A stretch of DNA of 5,395 nucleotides from Planctomycetota bacterium (GTDB lineage Bacteria > Planctomycetota > UBA11346). Below the pieces are notes generated by a model that did not search any database, was not told the DNA's origin, and was given only the letters and a program-made list of their open reading frames with translations. The first letter of the stretch is position 1. Each line of letters starts with the position of its first letter. The DNA is taken from positions 1 through 5,395 of the forward strand of contig CANETI010000195.1 of assembly GCA_947440715.1 (NCBI GenBank), read 5' to 3'. Shown here piece after piece: positions 1 to 5,395 of the stretch. The position numbers and the translations under genes are program-made.

Positions 1-294
1 CACGACGGGCACACGGAAATCACCTTTTTCGCCTAAGTACGTGTGGCCATCCTGAAAAATCATTACTGCGGCGGGCACAGTCCCGTCGTATTGGGCTGGC
101 ACGTACACCCAATATTGGCGAATCGTTCCTGGGAAGACGGTACTTTTCCACACGCCTTCGGTAATTTTTCCTTGGGGAACGCCATCGACGCGCAGTGAAT
201 CAGGACCGTAGGTATAGGATTCTTTAACCGGTTCAGCGCTAACCGCCAACGAGAGTGTGCAGGCGAACAGACAGATGGCGAATAAACGAATCAT
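1..294 (-). CDS. Secreted enterochelin-esterase-like alpha/beta hydrolase, N-terminal part (cut by window edge)
   Basis: This open frame starts at the ATG at 294-292 and runs 98 codons without a stop to the left edge, so the 3' part is missing. Residues 1-20 look like a Sec signal peptide: short basic start (MIR), hydrophobic core, and a V-S-A site before E21. The mature part has an N-terminal segment ending in QYWVYVPAQYDG (60-71), then the strand AAVMIFQDGHTYLG (75-88). This is the pattern of the putative esterase (enterochelin esterase/Fes, esterase D-like) family, in which a beta-strand 'YVPAQYD' is followed by a 'V..QDG' strand. Such proteins are usually about 280-300 residues, so about a third is seen; the nucleophile-serine elbow lies outside the window and catalytic competence cannot be judged. 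The likely role is hydrolysis of an ester substrate in the periplasm or outside the cell; the substrate is unknown. A Shine-Dalgarno AAGGA lies 6 bases upstream. LFAC12 is a poor lipobox (F at -2), so a lipoprotein is less likely. Confidence 0.8.
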   Translation of the reverse strand, partial: MIRLFAICLFACTLSLAVSAEPVKESYTYGPDSLRVDGVPQGKITEGVWKSTVFPGTIRQYWVYVPAQYDGTVPAAVMIFQDGHTYLGEKGDFRVPVV

Positions 295-300
295 GGGGTG

Positions 301-305
301 TCCTT
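301..305 (-). promoter_or_regulatory. Ribosome binding site of the esterase gene
   Basis: On the minus strand the sequence reads AAGGA, 6 bases before the ATG at 294. It supports this start, which also places a signal peptide exactly at the N-terminus. Confidence 0.6.
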
Positions 306-358
306 CGGTTGAAAATATGGGATAAAAAAGAATAATAAAAATCGTGGTGCTGAAGGCT

Positions 359-2125
359 TTACTCGAATGAGGTCGGCTTCTTATCTTGGGTAATGACCGG
401 GGGCATGGCATCCAGTGAATTGGTGGTGCGCAGAAAGCGTTCGGTTCCACCTCTTTTGTCGCTGTTGTTGTCATCCTGACGTAAAATTCTTCGAGCCTCT
501 AAGCCCAAACGATGTCCGATTTGGCGTTCTTCATCGACGACAATCGTGGCTCCTGCCGCCTGGATTTCATATGCAAAGCGATGATAGCGAGCACGAGCAA
601 CAATGGGTACGCCTGGGGCAAGGGCACGGACCTGATGAATAACGCTGGTGACGGTGAGGTGGTCTGGTAACGCAACAATAACTAAATCCAGGTCACGAAT
701 TCCCAGATGTTGCAGTAATTCGGCATTTCGTGCGTCACCAACTACACCTTCTAATTGCCGATCATTGGCCAGTTGCGCATTCGCGGCTTGGAAATCTATG
801 ACGATAATATGCGCTCCGTGACGAATCAGTGGTTCCACTAATTGCTGACCAGCGACACCATAACCGACTACTAACACGCGTTCTGCGGTCATATTTTTTT
901 CGTGTGGTTGTTCTTCCGCCGTGTATTCAGAACTCGCCATTTTGCGTGATTGAAACCAGCGACCAATTAAAGGCGCATAGCGTACCAGATACGGGGTTAC
1001 GAGCAGCGATAAAATCGATACCGATACGAACAAGTTAAATAACCACACATCGGTGGGAGTATTCGCTTTATGAAATACCTGTTCAGTAATGATGAAAGAA
1101 AATTCTCCGATTTGAGCCAGACAAACGGCAGTTGCGACTGATTCAGGCCACGGACAACGAAATGCACGCATAATGAGCGTGAGTAAAATAGTTTTCCCAG
1201 CGATAAGCGCAGTCCCTAAACCAAGAACGGCGAGCATATTATGATACATCCACACCGGATCGCCCAACATCCCGATAGAGACGAAAAAGATGGTAACGAA
1301 AATAGTGCGCAAGGTGCTGATATCGGCTCGTGCCTGCAGTGCATACGGTGATTCAGCTAGAACCATGCCAGCAACAAACGCACCCAGTGCTGGTGAAATG
1401 CCCAAACTGTGCGCAACCCACGCTGATCCGAGTGATAATAATGCGGCGAGCAAAATGAGCAGTTCACGATTTGCGAGTAAGACGGACGTGCGTAAAAAAC
1501 GCGGCAGGACAAAGTTCGCAAAGGCCCAGAACGCGATAGTCATGGCCAGAAATAAGCCAGCCGAACGGGCCATGCCGATGGCTAATTGGCCATAACTAAT
1601 ATCGCCCTGATCTAGCATACTAATAATTAAAACTAACGGCACGACGGCGATGTCTTGCAATAATAATACGCCTAAGGAATTACGTCCATGAAAGCTATCA
1701 ATTTGTCCACGATCTGTGAGGACACGTAAGACGCAGGCGGTAGAACTAAATGCAACAATGGCGCCAATGCCGATGGCGGCTTGCGCGCCTAAACCAAAAG
1801 CGAATGAAATCGTCGCACCAATACCGACGGTTAATATGACTTGGACGGTCCCTCCGCCCAGTCCTACCGGCCCCATGCGCCATAATCGTTTCAGCGAGAA
1901 TTCGAGCCCGATGGCAAAGAGCAATAATGCGACACCCAACTCAGCGATATTACTGATGGTTTCATTTTGTGCGGTTTCTGGACCAAAAGCATTGGGTCCT
2001 AAGACGAGACCAGCCAGCAAATATCCCAACACGGCGCTTTGGCCTAAGCGTTCGAAAACAACCCCAGCGACTAAGGCCGCGGCTAATAAGACTAAAATGC
2101 CACTCAAGACCGTCCAAAAATCCAT
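359..2125 (-). CDS. CPA2-family cation:proton antiporter with TrkA-N (RCK) domain, KefB/KefC/YbaL-like
   Basis: This 588-residue inner-membrane protein probably exchanges K+ or Na+ for protons. Residues about 5-385 form the Na+/H+ exchanger domain, with roughly 12-13 hydrophobic segments. Family landmarks are VLGYLLAGLVLGP (32-44), ELGVALLLFAIGLEFS (62-77), AFSSTACVLRVL (125-136), LLLQD (154-158; the Q-D pair replaces the D-D of electrogenic Na+/H+ antiporters and is typical of Kef-type members), GK (310-311; the lysine fits the conserved TM10 lysine) and AQIGEFSF (337-344). Residues about 416-535 form a Rossmann-type TrkA-N domain: GYGVAG (421-426), acidic D444 at the end of beta 2 suggesting NAD(H) binding, and GD (463-464). 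No RCK_C domain follows; the protein ends in a polar tail of about 40 residues, as in YbaL rather than two-domain RCK proteins. An in-frame TAA directly abuts the ATG, so no longer start is possible. Ion specificity is inference; the family call is firm. Confidence 0.93.
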   Translation of the reverse strand: MDFWTVLSGILVLLAAALVAGVVFERLGQSAVLGYLLAGLVLGPNAFGPETAQNETISNIAELGVALLLFAIGLEFSLKRLWRMGPVGLGGGTVQVILTVGIGATISFAFGLGAQAAIGIGAIVAFSSTACVLRVLTDRGQIDSFHGRNSLGVLLLQDIAVVPLVLIISMLDQGDISYGQLAIGMARSAGLFLAMTIAFWAFANFVLPRFLRTSVLLANRELLILLAALLSLGSAWVAHSLGISPALGAFVAGMVLAESPYALQARADISTLRTIFVTIFFVSIGMLGDPVWMYHNMLAVLGLGTALIAGKTILLTLIMRAFRCPWPESVATAVCLAQIGEFSFIITEQVFHKANTPTDVWLFNLFVSVSILSLLVTPYLVRYAPLIGRWFQSRKMASSEYTAEEQPHEKNMTAERVLVVGYGVAGQQLVEPLIRHGAHIIVIDFQAANAQLANDRQLEGVVGDARNAELLQHLGIRDLDLVIVALPDHLTVTSVIHQVRALAPGVPIVARARYHRFAYEIQAAGATIVVDEERQIGHRLGLEARRILRQDDNNSDKRGGTERFLRTTNSLDAMPPVITQDKKPTSFE

Positions 2126-2130
2126 TTAGG

Positions 2131-2136
2131 CACCTT
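2131..2136 (-). promoter_or_regulatory. Ribosome binding site of the antiporter gene
   Basis: The minus strand reads AAGGTG, 5 bases before the ATG at 2125. The triplet just before the ATG is an in-frame TAA (2128-2126). Site and stop together fix this start. Confidence 0.55.
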
Positions 2137-2184
2137 TGCTTATGACATCGTTCTGTGATAAATGCCGTGTCTTCATAGGCGTCA

Positions 2185-3759
2185 TTACCGACGATCCCAC
2201 CAAGTAAGTATTGCCACACCGATACAAACACATGGTACAATCGCGATTAAAAAAGCGGCTAACCATAACAACATCGTATCGCTTGCATCAACGCGGAATA
2301 CTTTTGTTTCGGCATCTGGAATTGCAGTGGCGCGATCGCGATGCAAGCACCAGCGAGCCGCATCAATTAACAAGGTCGCGTTAGCAAATTGACGTTGTGC
2401 TAAGACACCATCACTTGCCGCTTGGCGACTGCCCCACACGGCTAATCGCGCACTGCGTTCATCGCGCACGCTGTCGGAACCAACGAGGGATTCAACCGCC
2501 CAACCTAAGGGTAAGGCAGGTTGCTGATCTAATTCCGCTGGCGCTAATAATGCCGCGGCACGTTCTTTTACCCACGAATCAGCGGGGGCACTCTGTAATA
2601 AAATAGCGGAATTGAAGGGCTGCGTTCCCAACGTGGCATAGGCGCTTTGTAAGCGCTGACGCGTGGCATCGTCGAATGACTTTGGTTGTAATAATTGCAC
2701 AGGTGATGACCACGGACTTAAAATACTTTGCCCGCTGGTGAGCGCGCGTTGCGTGGCTGCGTGTTGGGGATTCATAAGTTCGCCGGATAATAATAAATTG
2801 TGATGCGGAAATGCCGCATTCTGACCAACTAAATGTTGGCGCATGCTGACCACAATGCGTGGCGGTAAACTTGTCGCGGCGGGCGATAGGATCGTGGTAA
2901 AATCTCCAGTGCCGTTCAGTACCGTTGGTAATTCCGCTGGCAGGGATGGTCCCATTAATATGCCACGGCCACGTAACAGCGCGCCAAGATCACTGGGCAT
3001 GCGATCATCGCCTAGAATTAACGCTGCCCCGCCGTCAGCGAGGTGTGTTTTCACCAACGCGAGGTCAGAACCTAAGGGCGTCGTGGCTCCGGCAATTAAT
3101 AATAAAGAAGCGGCTTCAATTTTCCCATCTCGAGCGAGTTCGCTGAGATGAACGCGAAAACCAGCTAATTCGAGCGAGCGTATGAGATCATCGGCGCCAT
3201 CATCAGCGCCACCTTTGGGGCGTAGTTCACCATGGCCTTGCAGGAAACTGATTAAAGGTGGCTTGGATTCGGCTAATGAAATTAACGCCCCACCAATTTC
3301 ACGTTGCAAGACAAAACGAGTTGCGGGATTTACAGGAATATGAAAGGCACGCTTATTGGCAGGGCGCACGACATATATGGCTGGTATAGACGCTTGACCA
3401 TACGTCGTTTCAAAGGCGGCCAACGTGGGTTTGTGTAATAGTGGATCAATATGACGGAGACGAATCTGTGGCGATTGCTGTGCAATAATACGTAGGCCGT
3501 CCATGATCGGCTTAGCGCGATCATCCACCTCAATGGGCCAAATGCTGACTAATTCAATGGGGTCTTGTTGTTGTGCCAGCAACGTGACTAATGCGGGAGA
3601 TAATGAAAAGCGGTGATCCGCGCTCCAATCCCAGGTAATTTTGCTGCGATCAGCCGCCGCCACGATTAACGCCAACACCACCATGATTAATAACGTGTGG
3701 CCACCTAATCGGCCAAGACGCGCGCGCCACGAGGCCACCTGTTTGACGGAGTCAGCCAT
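2185..3759 (-). CDS. GldG-like ABC transporter auxiliary protein (GldG/ABC_transp_aux family)
   Basis: This 524-residue protein has one transmembrane helix near the N-terminus (about 19-36), a large extracytoplasmic domain, and a second helix at the C-terminus (about 496-520) ending in WWDRR. This is the usual layout of GldG-type partners of ABC-2 permeases. Family marks: WDWSADHRFSLSP (43-55) right after helix 1, matching the 'D.T....FSLSP' motif; a periplasmic core with REIGGALISL (153-162); FLQGHGE (172-178), the most conserved motif; LLIAGATTPL (220-229); and GGAALILGDDR (243-253). Such proteins accompany GldF permeases in Bacteroidota gliding/secretion systems and occur widely in non-gliding bacteria, where the function is unknown. 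The start overlaps the permease stop by 8 bases and has its own GGAGG site, so the two are translated together and probably form one complex. The region from about 300 to 490 matches nothing I recognise. A gliding role should not be assumed. Confidence 0.85.
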   Translation of the reverse strand: MADSVKQVASWRARLGRLGGHTLLIMVVLALIVAAADRSKITWDWSADHRFSLSPALVTLLAQQQDPIELVSIWPIEVDDRAKPIMDGLRIIAQQSPQIRLRHIDPLLHKPTLAAFETTYGQASIPAIYVVRPANKRAFHIPVNPATRFVLQREIGGALISLAESKPPLISFLQGHGELRPKGGADDGADDLIRSLELAGFRVHLSELARDGKIEAASLLLIAGATTPLGSDLALVKTHLADGGAALILGDDRMPSDLGALLRGRGILMGPSLPAELPTVLNGTGDFTTILSPAATSLPPRIVVSMRQHLVGQNAAFPHHNLLLSGELMNPQHAATQRALTSGQSILSPWSSPVQLLQPKSFDDATRQRLQSAYATLGTQPFNSAILLQSAPADSWVKERAAALLAPAELDQQPALPLGWAVESLVGSDSVRDERSARLAVWGSRQAASDGVLAQRQFANATLLIDAARWCLHRDRATAIPDAETKVFRVDASDTMLLWLAAFLIAIVPCVCIGVAILTWWDRR

Positions 3760-4474
3760 GCAGCCTCCGAGCCATCAAGGCACTATGCGCCATCAACAAA
3801 CAACTGGCGGTAACGGCGAAGAAATACAACATATTCCCCAGGTGCATATCGCCGCGAAAGAATGGTTCGAGTCTCGCTCCCAGGCCAATAGCCTGTCCAC
3901 CATAATACAGCCAAGAATCGCGTGGCGCGACGCCCATTAATAAGAGAACGGCAATAACGGCAAAAGTAATCACATAGGCGGCAATGGGACTGTCGACTAA
4001 TAAGCTAATCCACACACCCAACGCGGCGAGCATGCTGAGTAATAAAAATAACCCGACATAGCCAGCGGCTAATTGCGGCACATCAACGGCGCTGATGAGT
4101 AATAAGGAGAGCGGTTGGAGCACGGTGGCGAGTAATAACGATGACAGCACCAACAGGGCGGAAAGGAATTTACCCAAAATTAAATGATGTTCTCGAATCG
4201 GAACCGTTAGCAGTAATTGCATGGTCCCTTGCTGGCGCTCTTGTGCGAAACTCGTCATGGTAATGGCTGGTGCCAGTAGGGCGAGAAATAACACACCTAA
4301 ATTAAGTGATTCGACGAATAATGGTTGGTCAGCACCCGCTGTTCCATGTACGGCTTCTAACGTGCGTACGAATAAGCCATTGGTTAATAAGGTCCAACAC
4401 GCCAACACCAACCACGCTAAAGGCGAGGTGAAAGCAGCGACCAGATCACGGCGGGCGATGGACCAGGTGGGCAT
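3752..4474 (-). CDS. ABC-2 type transporter permease, GldF-like
   Basis: This 240-residue protein has six predicted transmembrane segments (about 15-35, 55-74, 103-131, 136-158, 163-182, 213-232), the full length of a GldF/NosY-type ABC-2 permease. Conserved features: the amphipathic start WSIARRDLVAAFTSPLAWLV (4-23); LLAPAITMTSFAQERQQGT (66-84), matching the 'L.PA.TM....EE...GT' signature with ER in place of EE; QLLLTVPI (86-93); and LILGKF (98-103). Family members need a separate cytoplasmic ATPase (GldA/CcmA-like) to work. None is encoded beside it here, where riboflavin synthase occupies the upstream position. It overlaps the GldG-like gene by 8 bases (ATGGCTGA holds that gene's start and this one's stop). 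No good Shine-Dalgarno precedes the ATG; a TCCGGAC hairpin ends 11 bases upstream. An in-frame TGA further upstream and no other ATG before it support the start. The substrate is unknown. Confidence 0.88.
   Translation of the reverse strand: MPTWSIARRDLVAAFTSPLAWLVLACWTLLTNGLFVRTLEAVHGTAGADQPLFVESLNLGVLFLALLAPAITMTSFAQERQQGTMQLLLTVPIREHHLILGKFLSALLVLSSLLLATVLQPLSLLLISAVDVPQLAAGYVGLFLLLSMLAALGVWISLLVDSPIAAYVITFAVIAVLLLMGVAPRDSWLYYGGQAIGLGARLEPFFRGDMHLGNMLYFFAVTASCLLMAHSALMARRLHG
3764..3768 (-). promoter_or_regulatory. Ribosome binding site of the GldG-like gene, inside the permease gene
   Basis: The minus strand reads GGAGG, 4 bases before the ATG at 3759, within the last codons of the permease gene. 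With the 8-base overlap it indicates translational coupling of the pair. Confidence 0.65.
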
Positions 4475-4485
4475 TAGATACTTAC

Positions 4486-4522
4486 GTCCGGACTTCCGGA
4501 CTCAAAAAAAGGACTTCCGGAC
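4486..4522. repeat. Cluster of three TCCGGAC repeats with a short hairpin and an A7/T7 tract
   Basis: On the plus strand TCCGGAC occurs at 4487-4493, 4495-4501 and 4516-4522. The 12-mer GGACTTCCGGAC is exactly repeated at 4490-4501 and 4511-4522, separated by TCAAAAAAA. Bases 4486-4501 form an inverted repeat (GTCCGGA, 2 bases, TCCGGAC) that could fold as a hairpin of 5-7 pairs; 4486-4493 (GTCCGGAC) is itself a perfect palindrome. The array fills over half of the gap between ribE and the permease gene. On the minus (coding) strand the T7 tract comes before this hairpin, so it is not a textbook intrinsic terminator for ribE. It could be an operator, an mRNA structure controlling permease translation, or a copy of a dispersed intergenic repeat; the sequence alone does not decide. 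Confidence 0.75.
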
Positions 4523-4538
4523 ATTGGTATGGGCCCAT

Positions 4539-5135
4539 TTAATTCCCCTTCCCTGGCATCATCGTTTCAACCCAACGACCAATCAAATCCATTTCCATAT
4601 TAACAGGAACGCCTGGACGTAGGCCGCCGAGAGTGGTCTGGGTGAGCGTATGCGGAATAACGGCGATCGAGCAGCGAGCGCCGGTGCAGTCCCAGGTCGT
4701 TAGGCTAATGCCATCAATGGTAATCGAACCTTTTTCAACCACGCGCACGGATTTATCATCAGGTAGGACAAAGGTGAAACGTTCGCTGTCACCATCGCGG
4801 CGGCGATCTAATAACCGGCCCACACCATCAACATGGCCACTGACCAAATGGCCACCTAATCGTTGGCCAAAGGTCAGTGCACGTTCCATATTAATTCGAC
4901 GTCCAATCTGCCAACCCGCGATCGTCGTTTTGCGCTTGGTTTCTAAGCTCACATCAAAGCGCGCCGTGGTTCCACTCAACGTCGCGATGGTCAGGCAAAT
5001 CCCATTAATGGCGATACTGTCACCTAATTTCGCATCGTTAGCGAGCGGACCAAGGTCTAGCGTTAACACCGTGCCTTGGTGACCATGCTCAATGGCGGTT
5101 ATGGTTGTGAGGTGCTCAATGATGCCGGTGAACAT
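4539..5135 (-). CDS. ribE: Riboflavin synthase, alpha chain (6,7-dimethyl-8-ribityllumazine dismutation)
   Basis: This cytoplasmic enzyme converts two 6,7-dimethyl-8-ribityllumazine molecules to riboflavin and 5-amino-6-ribitylamino-uracil, the last step of vitamin B2 synthesis. The 198-residue product is two tandem lumazine-binding barrels (about 1-97 and 98-198), full length for the family. The first has MFTGIIE (1-7), GDSIAINGICLTI (38-50) and SLETKRKTT (63-71). The linking stretch is GQRLGGHLVSGHVDGVG (90-106). The second has GSITIDGISLT (136-146), PHTLTQTTLG (161-170) and NMEMDLIGRWVE (179-190). The frame stays open to an ATG at 5192, but nearly all family members begin exactly at MFTG, so the ATG at 5135 is chosen; the 19 extra residues look unlike the family. 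Neither start has a clear Shine-Dalgarno. No other riboflavin gene (ribD, ribBA, ribH) lies in the window and no FMN riboswitch motif is seen upstream. The symbol ribE is used for this enzyme in E. coli (ribC in some other species). Confidence 0.95.
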   Translation of the reverse strand: MFTGIIEHLTTITAIEHGHQGTVLTLDLGPLANDAKLGDSIAINGICLTIATLSGTTARFDVSLETKRKTTIAGWQIGRRINMERALTFGQRLGGHLVSGHVDGVGRLLDRRRDGDSERFTFVLPDDKSVRVVEKGSITIDGISLTTWDCTGARCSIAVIPHTLTQTTLGGLRPGVPVNMEMDLIGRWVETMMPGKGN

Positions 5136-5272
5136 ATCGACATGAGACGTGCTGGAGTGGAGTGAGGCAAGAGGCAACGCGCGGTTGACCATGCGCTCGT
5201 TGCACGCTGCCTGTCAGACCAAAGCACATCCGCCCTTCTCATCCCGCAATCCGCGCGCAGGCTATCCGTGCA

Positions 5273-5395
5273 ATGCAAGACCAGACCTGGCAGGAACGCT
5301 TAGCGAAAGTGTATGGCGATTTGGCAGGGACTACGCTGTCATTTGCGCATCATTATCAAGCTAGCCGCCCCGACGAAACGAACGTAATAACTCGC
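5273..5395 (+). CDS. Possible start of an unrecognised protein, running off the right edge
   Basis: From the ATG at 5273 a plus-strand frame stays open for 41 codons to the window end, beginning MQDQTWQERLAKVYGDLAGT. The frame is also open upstream as far as a TGA at 5186, with no other ATG. The composition is protein-like (amphipathic, no odd runs, TTA and GCG codons like the neighbours), but no family is recognised. No convincing Shine-Dalgarno is seen: AGG at 5259-5261 is rather far from the ATG. If real, it would be divergent from ribE, leaving about 137 bases for a shared promoter region. It overlaps the competing minus-strand C-terminal frame at 5361-5395, so at most one is likely to be true. 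Confidence 0.3.
   Translation, partial: MQDQTWQERLAKVYGDLAGTTLSFAHHYQASRPDETNVITR
5361..5395 (-). CDS. Possible C-terminal end of an unrecognised protein entering from the right edge
   Basis: Reading in from the right edge on the minus strand, one frame gives ELLRSFRRGG and then a TAG at 5363-5361. Its codons (TTA TTA CGT TCG TTT CGT) fit the usage of the neighbouring genes, and the orientation would continue the minus-strand gene row, ending 225 bases before the ribE start. Only ten residues are visible, so identity cannot be judged and chance is a serious alternative. It conflicts with the plus-strand frame starting at 5273. Confidence 0.2.
   Translation of the reverse strand, partial: ELLRSFRRGG

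Noticed and set aside
295..358. A/T-rich gap with T runs after the antiporter, considered as a terminator or promoter.
   Set aside because: No G/C-rich hairpin precedes the T runs, and no -35/-10 pair with proper spacing could be made out; only the AAGGA site is supported.
1290..2129. Plus-strand open frames of about 100-137 codons opposite the antiporter gene.
   Set aside because: They lie wholly antisense to a gene with clear family motifs, have low-complexity, Ala/Pro/Lys-rich translations, and match no known fold. They are shadow frames.
1962..2240. A minus-strand frame spanning the gap between the GldG-like gene and the antiporter.
   Set aside because: It overlaps both genes in another frame, and its translation has no recognisable feature; the gap is only 59 bases.
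4486..4538. Intrinsic terminator for ribE on the minus strand.
   Set aside because: A T7 tract exists, but the sequence just before it (GTCCGGAAGTCC) does not form a stable stem; the real inverted repeat comes after the T tract.
3700..4866. A shared 13-base stretch GGCCACCTAATCG near 3700 and near 4850 suggested a repeat between the GldG-like gene and ribE.
   Set aside because: Both copies are in frame and encode the same short peptide RLGGH (GldG residues 16-20 and the riboflavin synthase motif QRLGGH). The match does not extend, so it is coincidence of codons.
4633..5082. A 149-codon plus-strand frame opposite ribE.
   Set aside because: It is antisense to a fully conserved riboflavin synthase; its translation is rich in Arg, Pro and Ser with no motif.
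5136..5272. FMN riboswitch upstream of ribE.
   Set aside because: None of the conserved RFN element segments are visible on the minus strand upstream of the ribE start.

Overview
All five recognisable genes read on the minus strand, so transcription runs from high to low coordinates. In that order they are: riboflavin synthase (ribE-like, 5135-4539), an ABC-2 type permease of the GldF family (4474-3752), a GldG-like auxiliary membrane protein (3759-2185), a KefB/KefC-type CPA2 cation:proton antiporter with a cytosolic nucleotide-binding domain (2125-359), and the N-terminal part of a secreted enterochelin-esterase-like alpha/beta hydrolase (294 to the left edge, cut off). Gaps are short (64, -8, 59 and 64 bases), so the block could be one transcript. 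Only the permease/GldG pair shows real coupling, through an 8-base overlap with a strong Shine-Dalgarno. The rest is a co-directional cluster of genes with different jobs: vitamin B2 synthesis, a partial ABC system, ion homeostasis and a secreted hydrolase.

The organism is a Gram-negative-like bacterium of middling G+C with frequent TTA leucine codons. The style of the secreted esterase and of the antiporter suggests the Planctomycetota/Verrucomicrobiota group, but a proteobacterium cannot be excluded. This is an impression from protein style, not from a search.

Region by region: 1-294 is the truncated esterase. 295-358 is an A/T-rich gap with the esterase ribosome binding site. 359-2125 is the antiporter. 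2126-2184 is a short gap with the antiporter ribosome binding site. 2185-4474 holds the GldG and permease genes. 4475-4538 is a 64-base gap with an unusual cluster of TCCGGAC repeats forming a hairpin just before the permease start. 4539-5135 is ribE. 5136-5395 has no certain gene: a plus-strand reading frame that runs off the right edge and a short minus-strand C-terminal frame compete there, and neither is recognised.

No mobile element, CRISPR array, RNA gene or new system was found. The points most worth a second look are the GldF/GldG pair lacking its ATPase gene, the repeat/hairpin before the permease, and the unresolved right edge.
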